From DAOVQB01 sp023128935 (GTDB lineage Bacteria; Eisenbacteria; RBG-16-71-46; CAIMUX01; WJJG01), in NCBI GenBank assembly GCA_030628905.1, contig DAOVQB010000077.1, positions 1 to 18,491 on the forward strand: DNA of 18,491 nucleotides. The letters run 5' to 3'. The position numbers and the translations under genes were made by a program. The notes below the pieces were generated by a model. The model did not search any database. It was given only the letters and a program-made list of their open reading frames with translations, and was not told the origin of the DNA. How positions within the stretch are numbered: the first letter of the stretch is position 1; every line of letters starts with the position of its first letter. Shown here piece by piece: positions 12,849 to 18,491 of this stretch.

Positions 12849-14162
12849 TTGACGGAGATCGTGCAGGGTCAGGCATTGGCGGATTGGCTCTGGGGGCGGC
12901 AGCGACATGATTGGCTTCGCCGGGTTGTCGCCGAATTGCGCCGCTTTCCCACTCTGGCCGATCTGTACGGTTCGTCCTTCTGGCGGGCGGAGGAGGAAGC
13001 ACTCCAGCGCTTCCTGACCGTGATCCAAGCTGGCGGCCCCTGTGGGGGCCGCTCTGGTTTTGGGGAGGACCTGTCTCAGGAGATCCCCGACTCTGGTGCG
13101 TGTGGGCTTGGCGTGCACCTGAGCGCGGAAGACCCTGGCTTCCCGGAGAGTCGGCCACTGCGGATTGTCCATTGGAACATCCTCAAGGGGATATCATTTG
13201 AGGGGATCGTCCAAGCGCTTACGGAGCACCCGGCGCTGCGCGAACCCGACGTCTTGTTACTCAACGAAGTGGATGTGGGAATGGCGCGCTCGGCGAACCG
13301 CCATGTCGCAGCCGAGCTGGCTGAGCGCCTCGGTCTGTACTGGACCTTCGTCCCCAGCTACCTGGAACTCACCAAGGGTCCAGGCACGGACCAGGCGGCG
13401 AGCGAGCAGAACGAGATCGGCCTTCACGGCGTAGCTGTGCTTTCGCGGGAGCCGCCGGTTGAGGTGCTCTCGGCACCACTGCCCGAGGTCTTTGACTACT
13501 TCGGGTTCTCAGAGAAACGCTACGGAACTCGGACCGCATTGCTGCTGCGCTTGCCTGCGGGGTTGGTCGTCGGAACCGCGCACCTGGAGGTCCGCAGCAC
13601 GCCCGCGCGACGAGCTGATCAACTGCAGGCCCTTCTGAACGCGATTGCTGGCCTGCGCTCGACCGCCCAGGCGGGCCGTCCCGTGCGGCGCATCCTGCTC
13701 TCGGGGGACTTGAACACACACACCTTCCCGCGGGGCCGTCTTACACACAGCCTACGGGGATTCCTGCGCCTGCTGATCACGCCTCGCCCTCTCCTGCGCC
13801 GCCAGCTGATGGAACCCTGGCGCGGCATGCGCGAGCCGCTCTTCGACCTCCTTCGCCGGGAGGGCTACGCCTGGGGGCATCTGAACGATCAGTGTCACAC
13901 CGCCTGGGCGCCCTTGGAGACCATCGAAGAGGGTTCAGTTTTGCCCGGAGCCCTGCAGGATCTACTCAGGCGCATCCTGCTTCCTGATGCGCGCGGGATT
14001 CCCCTGCGCCTGGACTGGTTCATCGGGTGGGGAGACATCTCGCCGAGCAGGCCGAATGCAGCGCGCACGGTGCAGGATCTCTGTGGCGCAGAGGCCCCCT
14101 CTGACCACGCCCCCCTTGTTCTGAGCATCGAGGAGCGCAATCCACTGGGATTGCGTACATGA
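12849..14162 (+). CDS. Endonuclease/exonuclease/phosphatase-family protein
   Basis: The 437-residue protein belongs to the EEP superfamily of metal-dependent phosphodiesterases (DNase I, exonuclease III, sphingomyelinase and inositol phosphatase types). Asn110 in VHWNILKG, Glu140 in LLNEVD, Asp287/Asn289 in SGDLNTH and Asp419/His420 in SDHAP are all present, so it should be active. Residues 1 to about 104 precede the catalytic fold and are unlike any domain I recognise. No signal peptide is visible, so it is probably cytoplasmic. The substrate cannot be told. The TTG start at 12849 follows GGGGAGAGG at 12831-12839, and no in-frame ATG or GTG lies upstream before a stop. It may share transcription with hflX, 101 bp upstream. 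Confidence 0.85.
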   Translation: MTEIVQGQALADWLWGRQRHDWLRRVVAELRRFPTLADLYGSSFWRAEEEALQRFLTVIQAGGPCGGRSGFGEDLSQEIPDSGACGLGVHLSAEDPGFPESRPLRIVHWNILKGISFEGIVQALTEHPALREPDVLLLNEVDVGMARSANRHVAAELAERLGLYWTFVPSYLELTKGPGTDQAASEQNEIGLHGVAVLSREPPVEVLSAPLPEVFDYFGFSEKRYGTRTALLLRLPAGLVVGTAHLEVRSTPARRADQLQALLNAIAGLRSTAQAGRPVRRILLSGDLNTHTFPRGRLTHSLRGFLRLLITPRPLLRRQLMEPWRGMREPLFDLLRREGYAWGHLNDQCHTAWAPLETIEEGSVLPGALQDLLRRILLPDARGIPLRLDWFIGWGDISPSRPNAARTVQDLCGAEAPSDHAPLVLSIEERNPLGLRT

Positions 14163-14311
14163 TTCCCACTGGAGCGCAGCGTTCGCCTGCGACCCTGAAC
14201 ATCTACGACGCAGCCGGCCACCTGATCTGCGGGATAGTCAGCGCCACTCACCTCCAGCGATTCCGCAATTGCCCCACAGGACACTCACCGCGTAGATGGT
14301 TGCGGCGATAG
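14159..14311 (+). pseudogene. Short open frame resembling a FlgD-like C-terminal domain fragment
   Basis: This 50-codon frame begins with an ATG that overlaps the TGA of the preceding gene (ATGA). It reads ATLNIYDAAGHLICGI near its start, which resembles the strand-turn-strand core of FlgD-like C-terminal domains (typical form: xLxIYDxxGRLVRxL), and papain 2 in this window ends in such a domain. After that the sequence loses resemblance. It is most likely a decayed remnant, although the ATGA overlap leaves a small coupled gene possible. The resemblance rests on about 15 residues. Confidence 0.3.
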
Positions 14312-14329
14312 TCGGGCATTGCCTATAAT
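14300..14329 (+). promoter_or_regulatory. Possible promoter for the beta-helix gene
   Basis: TATAAT at 14324-14329 is a perfect -10 box, and TTGCGG at 14300-14305 matches four of six -35 bases with an 18-bp spacer. It would give a leader of roughly 240 bases. Confidence 0.4.
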
Positions 14330-14566
14330 GAGCGATTGGGGAGGGGAACTGAGCGCCGTCAAGTTGTGACTCGCCGGCCGATTCCCAACGGCACAGCCGA
14401 GGTGATACTTGCGCATCTAGTAACTGCTCTGGTCAGCGGGACTCTTGGGTCTTGACGCTGCGACCTGCTCACGCGGATCCATTATGACTTTCAGGCAGAA
14501 GGCTGGCTTCATGAATGAAGCATTGAGCAATATCCTACTCGATGGGGCTTGGGAGACAATTACGGG

Positions 14567-14573
14567 AAGGAGG
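14567..14573 (+). promoter_or_regulatory. Ribosome-binding site fixing the beta-helix start
   Basis: AAGGAGG lies six bases before the ATG at 14580, whose product begins directly with a signal peptide. This rules out the longer frame from 14445. Confidence 0.75.
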
Positions 14574-14579
14574 TTTGTG

Positions 14580-15893
14580 ATGAAGCGGATTGCTATGCTT
14601 GCTCTGTGCGCGATCTGCACTGGCTTTGTGACCCATGCGGCCGTGTGGGTCGTGGATCAGGGAGGGGGAGGGGACTTCCTGACCATCCAGGAGGCCATTG
14701 ATGCTGCAGTAACTGGAGACGAGGTCATCGTCAACCTGGGAACCTACACCGAGAATCTGAACTATTTGGGCAAGGACCTGTGGATCCACAGCGCGGAGGG
14801 GCCAGGTACCACGATACTGGATGGAAGTGAGGGAAGTCCCGGGTGCGGCAGCTGCGTGGTTTTTCAATCTGGTGAATCTGCCGAAGCCATCCTCGAGGGC
14901 TTCACTCTCACTCGCGGAACGGGCATCGCGGTGACGGAACGCGGCGTGCGGACTATGGCTGGAGGTGGCGCAGCTTGTCTAGGTTCCTCTCCAACGTTGC
15001 GCGCATGCTTGTTTGCAGATAATAGCGCTAACCTTGGGGGTGGGGTCTTCCTCAACGGGGCGTCCCCCTGCATTGTCAATTGCGAATTCCTGCACAATAT
15101 TGCCGTCAGCTTGGGAGGCGCCGTTTATGGCTCGGCAGATCCTACTACCCTCTTACTTGATGGATGCCTTTTTGAATCCAACATCGCCGGGTGGGGCGGG
15201 GGGGCGATTCACCAGGACCCTCCGGACGGCAACATCCATGACTGCGTTTTTCGGAACAACTGCGCCAACACTGGGGGGGCACTGAGCTTCAGTTCGTACG
15301 GGGAGTGTCCTGAGATCACGGATTGCATCTTTCAGAGCAACCAGGCGCTCGATTCGCACGGGGGAGCGATACGCCTCCATGAAACGTCCGCCACAATCGA
15401 GCGCAGCCTGTTCTTTGACAACTTCGCTGCTCTCGATGGCGGTGGCCTTTTCGCCATTGATGGTTCTTGGCCTACCATAACGAACTGTACATTTGCGTTT
15501 AACACCGCTTGGCGCTGCGGAGGCAACATCGCCGTCTTGTCCTATTCCTCCATCAGTGTTGCCAACTGTATCATCTCGAACGCTCTAGATGGCGGAGGCA
15601 TCTACTGCGAATTGGCATCTACTGTGTTCACCTGCACCGACGCTTGGGACAACGCGGGAGGAAACTACATTGGAGTCGGTGATCCAACTGGGACAGCGGG
15701 CAATATATCTGCAGATCCACTCTTCTGTGACCCCGCGAACGAGGACTTCACCCTCCAGTACTGCTCCCCGTGCGCGCCCTTCTCGCAGCCAAACCCCGAG
15801 TGTGACCTGATCGGCGCGTGCCCTATTGGCTGTGGTGGGACGCCTGTAATCGCGAGCAGCTGGGGCGCGATCAAGGCGATGTTCAGGGAATAG
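14580..15893 (+). CDS. Secreted right-handed parallel beta-helix protein with C-terminal tag
   Basis: The 437-residue protein has a clear signal peptide (MKRIAMLALCAICTGFVTHA, cleavage near 20). It begins with the common beta-helix entry FLTIQEAIDAAVTGDEVIV, then has many coils with Gly-Gly-Gly and Asn/Cys ladder residues, as in NosD-like and Pmp-like proteins. No catalytic pattern for polysaccharide lyase or glycosidase activity was recognised, so a surface or adhesin role is as likely as an enzyme. The C-terminal region, DPLFCDPANEDFTLQYCSPC then a short Cys-rich link, ends in SSWGAIKAMFRE, nearly the same tag as papain 1. The start at 14580 is set by AAGGAGG at 14567-14573 and by the signal peptide; the open frame begins earlier, at 14445. 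The protein is exported, and the tag may direct anchoring or outer-membrane passage. Confidence 0.88.
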   Translation: MKRIAMLALCAICTGFVTHAAVWVVDQGGGGDFLTIQEAIDAAVTGDEVIVNLGTYTENLNYLGKDLWIHSAEGPGTTILDGSEGSPGCGSCVVFQSGESAEAILEGFTLTRGTGIAVTERGVRTMAGGGAACLGSSPTLRACLFADNSANLGGGVFLNGASPCIVNCEFLHNIAVSLGGAVYGSADPTTLLLDGCLFESNIAGWGGGAIHQDPPDGNIHDCVFRNNCANTGGALSFSSYGECPEITDCIFQSNQALDSHGGAIRLHETSATIERSLFFDNFAALDGGGLFAIDGSWPTITNCTFAFNTAWRCGGNIAVLSYSSISVANCIISNALDGGGIYCELASTVFTCTDAWDNAGGNYIGVGDPTGTAGNISADPLFCDPANEDFTLQYCSPCAPFSQPNPECDLIGACPIGCGGTPVIASSWGAIKAMFRE

Positions 15894-15920
15894 GCCGCTT
15901 GGCCCAAATCTCGCGGCCAA
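15893..15920 (+). terminator. Alternative stems at the end of the beta-helix gene
   Basis: GGCCGC (15893-15898) can pair with GCGGCC (15913-15918), or TTGGCC (15899-15904) can pair with GGCCAA (15915-15920); the two exclude each other. No T-run follows. A weak or factor-dependent terminator is possible. Confidence 0.3.
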
Positions 15921-16061
15921 CAGATGCCGTGAACGCATTTCTCGGTCTGGCTTGACCCAAGGCCTGGCCGCCCTTCCGTGAATGCGGCACTGAGGCACGT
16001 TCGGGCTACGGGGCATACCCATCGCCGTCGACGGGCTCGATGCACCCGGGGGGACGATAGC

Positions 16062-18200
16062 ATGTACAGAATCCCCGCAATGCTCATGATTGGGAGAAAT
16101 CTGCGGCATCTGGGGCTGGCCATTGCCGGGCTGAGTATCCCGGCAGTCCTTTGCAGCGCCTTGCCAGTTTGGGCGGCTGATGAGGGGTGGAGTCAGGAGA
16201 AAGAGGTCGCTGAGATACGGCAACTGATCGCGGAGCATGGGTGGGATTGGGAGGCGGGGCCGACCTCTGCCAACAGCATGCCACCCGAAGAGCGCGGCGG
16301 TCTGCTGGGCCTGATCCCCCCTGCCGTGGAAACGCGGGAGCAGCGGACCACCGGCGTCCCCACCGCGCGTGCCGGCGACGAGATTCCCGAGTGGTGGGAC
16401 TGGCGCGCGCTCGGCGGCATGACCCCCGTGAAGCACCAAGGGGCATGTGGCTCTGCCTGGGCATTCGCCGCGGTGGGAGCGCTGGAATCGCTGTATAAGA
16501 TCACAACCGGTCAGCAGGAGGTGTTCTCCGAGAAGCAGTGCATCAACTGCAACGAATACGGCTACGGGTGCGCAGGCGGCAGCATGCATGGCTGCTACGA
16601 GCTGTGGACCTGGTTCGGCGCAGTCAGCAGCGATTGTATTCCCTATCAATATCCCCTCCCCGACACGTGCTGGCAGAACGAGTGCGATATCAAGGCCCGG
16701 ATCACCGGCACCGTTTTCGTACCCAATACAGAGGAAGACCTCAAGACCGCCGTCATGACCCACCCGATCGCGGTGGTCATGCATGTCACAACACCCTTCA
16801 CGTCCTACACTGGCGGATGCTATGCAGGCTCCAACGGACCGCCAAACCACGCCATCCTCCTCTGCGGCTGGGATAACACCGCCTGTGGTGGCAACGGCGC
16901 ATGGTTGCTCAAGAACAGCTGGGGGACGAACTGGGGGGAAAGCGGGTATGCCTGGATCCAGTTCGGCACCTCCGGGCTTCAGGGCCCCAGCGATCTGCTC
17001 CAGTTCGAGCCCTTCCCCGAGGCGCGGGTCGCTTACCGGTCCCACGAGATGCTCGAGGGCTGCAACGGCGGGCTGGATCCGAACGAGTTGGTGGAGGTCC
17101 CCGTTACCGTCACCAACTACGCCCACGGTGAAGCCAGTGGGATCATAGGGAGACTGTACTCATGTACTCCTGGGATCACGGTGATCAATAACACCGCCAG
17201 CTACCCGAACCTGGGAGATTGGGAGTCGGCTACCTCCCTGCCTCCCCATTTCACAGTGCGGGGCGACCCGCCCCAGCCGCCCGGAACCCCGGCGGAATTC
17301 CTGCTGGTGATGGAGTCCGAGCAAAGCGTGGATTCTTCGCGCTTCTTTGATTTCATCTCGCCTGTGGATATCATCTATGAGAACGATTTCGAGGGAAGCA
17401 CAGAGGGCTGGTCCCATGACGGCATCCAGGGAACCGACGATTGGCAGCTCGGCGATCCGCGAACCTTCGAGAGCCACTGGGATCCCAAAGGCCCGGCATC
17501 GGGGGACAACCTCTTCGGCAACGATCTGAACACTGGCGGATGGCCACGGGACGGTCTCTACGCCAACGAGTTCCACTGCTATCTTCAGTCGCCCACCATC
17601 AACTGCTCCGGCCAGACCGGCGTGCATCTGCTGTTCAGGCGCTGGCTGGTGGTAGAACACGCGCCGCAGGATCTCGCCAGCATCCAAGTGAACGGCAACG
17701 AGATCTGGAGAAACGCGATCGGCATTCACCAGCTGGATCGGACCTGGGTGCCGGCGGTCTTCGACATCTCCGCATATGCAGATGACAATCCCAGCGTGCA
17801 GATCCGCTTCGACCTGGAAACGGACACATACTGGAAGTTCGGTGGCTGGAACATCGATGACTTCCAGATCATCGCTACCAACATAGACCCCGCGGCCGTA
17901 GGGCATCACCCCCTCGCGTCGCAGACGCTGTCGATCTCCGCGCGGACCAATCCGGTGACCGCCGTCACCGAGCTGGCCCTCACGGTTCCTCGAGGGGCGC
18001 GCGCAGCAAAGGTGATGGTCCTGGACGCCGAGGGCCGAATCGTGCGCGTGCTGCAGGATGGACCGATCGATCCAGGGGTTCATCAACTATTCTGGACTGG
18101 AAGGGGCGCTGCGGGACAGACACTGCCCGCTGGAACATACTATTGCCGTGCTCAATGCGGACAGCAACGAGCGGTGGCCAAGGTCGTTTGGCTGCCATAG
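16062..18200 (+). CDS. Secreted papain-like protein with catalytic Cys replaced by Ala, and FlgD-like C-terminus
   Basis: The 712-residue protein has a signal peptide (about residues 1-39, ending PVWAA), a linker, and a papain-like domain at about 108-316. The active-site block reads QGACGSAWAF: the place of the catalytic Cys is Ala132 (codon GCC at 16455-16457). His263 in NHAILLCGW and Asn285 in LKNSWGTNWG are kept. Family knowledge says Cys is essential for peptidase activity, so this is probably an inactive, binding-type relative. Residues about 437-600 form a beta-rich jelly-roll-like domain (DFEGSTEGW to GGWNIDDFQI). The last 80 or so residues are a FlgD-like domain (KVMVLDAEGRIVRVL, then LPAGTYYCRA) of the kind used in C-terminal secretion or sorting. 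The start at 16062 follows GGGGGGA; an earlier frame start at 15978 has no signal peptide. Confidence 0.9.
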   Translation: MYRIPAMLMIGRNLRHLGLAIAGLSIPAVLCSALPVWAADEGWSQEKEVAEIRQLIAEHGWDWEAGPTSANSMPPEERGGLLGLIPPAVETREQRTTGVPTARAGDEIPEWWDWRALGGMTPVKHQGACGSAWAFAAVGALESLYKITTGQQEVFSEKQCINCNEYGYGCAGGSMHGCYELWTWFGAVSSDCIPYQYPLPDTCWQNECDIKARITGTVFVPNTEEDLKTAVMTHPIAVVMHVTTPFTSYTGGCYAGSNGPPNHAILLCGWDNTACGGNGAWLLKNSWGTNWGESGYAWIQFGTSGLQGPSDLLQFEPFPEARVAYRSHEMLEGCNGGLDPNELVEVPVTVTNYAHGEASGIIGRLYSCTPGITVINNTASYPNLGDWESATSLPPHFTVRGDPPQPPGTPAEFLLVMESEQSVDSSRFFDFISPVDIIYENDFEGSTEGWSHDGIQGTDDWQLGDPRTFESHWDPKGPASGDNLFGNDLNTGGWPRDGLYANEFHCYLQSPTINCSGQTGVHLLFRRWLVVEHAPQDLASIQVNGNEIWRNAIGIHQLDRTWVPAVFDISAYADDNPSVQIRFDLETDTYWKFGGWNIDDFQIIATNIDPAAVGHHPLASQTLSISARTNPVTAVTELALTVPRGARAAKVMVLDAEGRIVRVLQDGPIDPGVHQLFWTGRGAAGQTLPAGTYYCRAQCGQQRAVAKVVWLP

Positions 18201-18221
18201 GGACCGGCTGCCATAGGGATC
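18190..18221 (+). repeat. 16-bp tandem duplication across the papain 2 stop codon
   Basis: Units at 18190-18205 and 18206-18221 share ggctgccataggga, and each includes a CCATAG that ends with TAG. They differ at one base near the end. The first copy encodes the final Leu-Pro-stop of papain 2. A replication-slippage duplication is the simplest reading. Confidence 0.8.
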
Positions 18222-18274
18222 AGTAGTATCCAACGTTTTCAGCTTGCACAGTGAGTGATCCGGCTTTCGCGGTA

Positions 18275-18292
18275 AGGGCTCGCGCAAGCCCT
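18275..18292 (+). terminator. Possible stem downstream of papain 2
   Basis: AGGGCT (18275-18280) pairs with AGCCCT (18287-18292) around a six-base loop. No T-run follows, so it is only a weak terminator candidate. Confidence 0.35.
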
Positions 18293-18321
18293 AAGTGCAT
18301 TTCTGGGCCCTCGTTCAAGCC

Positions 18322-18361
18322 GTCACGCTCCACCCTGCAACGCTCTGCAGCGCGATGTGAC
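18322..18361 (-). terminator. Nested inverted repeat between convergent genes
   Basis: An outer GTCAC (18322-18326) pairs with GTGAC (18357-18361), and an inner CTGCA (18335-18339) pairs with TGCAG (18346-18350). It starts five bases after the stop of the minus-strand HNH gene, so it may end that transcript. It lacks a T-run. Confidence 0.3.
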
Positions 18362-18366
18362 TTCCT

Positions 18367-18491
18367 TCATTCAAGAACATGTTTGAGTAGCCGCCCATCC
18401 AACTTCTTATCATGCCAGAGCTTATGGCATGCACTGCACAAAACGATAAGGTTTTTCGGGTCGTTCGTACCACCGAGCTCGCGCGGAACGA
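18367..18491 (-). CDS. HNH endonuclease, C-terminal end (5' partial)
   Basis: The minus strand from the window edge is open and reads VPRELGGTNDPKNLIVLCSA then CHKLWHDKKLDG and RLLKHVLE to a stop at 18367-18369. This is the C-terminal half of an HNH nuclease: GGTNDPKNLIVLC with the second Asn, followed by Cys-x-x-Cys-His and a terminal His (CSACHKLWH), which provides the zinc and catalytic ends. The first part, with the HH catalytic pair and the first Cys-x-x-Cys, lies beyond the window. HNH proteins include restriction, homing and phage nucleases, and the type cannot be told here. It faces papain 2 tail to tail with a 166-bp gap. Only about 41 codons are visible. Confidence 0.75.
   Translation of the reverse strand, partial: VPRELGGTNDPKNLIVLCSACHKLWHDKKLDGRLLKHVLE

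Larger units (their letters stand above)
14163..14579. other. Intergenic region upstream of the beta-helix gene
   Basis: Apart from the short FlgD-like frame at its left end, this 417-bp stretch holds a possible promoter, with TATAAT at 14324-14329 and TTGCGG at 14300-14305 (18-bp spacer). No RNA gene was recognised. The rest is unexplained. Confidence 0.5.

Noticed and set aside
15585..17126. A 513-codon minus-strand frame opposite the beta-helix and papain 2 genes
   Set aside because: It covers parts of two well-supported genes on the other strand, has no recognisable domain and crosses their gap.
17160..18086. A 308-codon minus-strand frame opposite the end of papain 2
   Set aside because: It lies wholly under a well-supported domain and is typical of shadows in GC-rich genes.

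Overview
The window is about 60% GC by eye and looks like bacterial chromosome from an uncultured member of the Fibrobacteres-Chlorobi-Bacteroidetes (FCB) side of the tree, of the Eisenbacteria/Krumholzibacteria kind. This placement is inference. It rests on secreted proteins that combine papain-like or beta-helix domains with Cys-rich repeats, on a FlgD-like C-terminal domain, and on a short C-terminal Ser-Trp-Gly-Ala-Ile/Leu-Lys-Ala motif of a type I recall from those groups. No rRNA, tRNA, CRISPR array or intact insertion sequence was seen.

Layout. (1) 1-2506: a 2-oxoacid:ferredoxin oxidoreductase operon, with an alpha subunit (VorB-like, cut by the window edge) overlapping a fused beta-gamma subunit. 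(2) 2618-3004: a stand-alone receiver domain with an altered active site. (3) 3094-5464, minus strand: a secreted papain-like protease with six Cys-rich repeats, followed after 31 bp by a helical protein of unknown function. (4) 5818-7200: an NtrC-like regulator that has lost nearly every residue needed for phosphorylation, ATP hydrolysis and sigma-54 contact. (5) 7201-7585: a palindrome-rich control region leading to groES-groEL (7586-9586). (6) 9784-11214, minus strand: type I glutamine synthetase, converging on groEL across a small 20-bp tandem repeat. (7) 11485-14162: hflX, then an endonuclease/exonuclease/phosphatase-family protein. (8) 14580-18200: a secreted beta-helix protein and a second papain-like protein whose catalytic Cys is Ala. 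(9) 18367-18491, minus strand: the C-terminal end of an HNH endonuclease.

How the parts fit. The housekeeping genes (oxidoreductase, chaperonin, glutamine synthetase, HflX) are ordinary. The unusual content is the secreted group. Two unrelated secreted proteins, papain 1 and the beta-helix protein, end in nearly the same short motif, which suggests a C-terminal sorting or anchoring tag. In papain 1 the tag is followed by about 20 extra residues, and removing one base restores a stop exactly at the expected end. Papain 2 instead ends in a FlgD-like domain, so two C-terminal systems may coexist. The second theme is degenerate regulation: a receiver and an NtrC-like protein with missing catalytic residues lie near a set of TGCCA/TGGCA palindromes, one of which overlaps the likely groES promoter.
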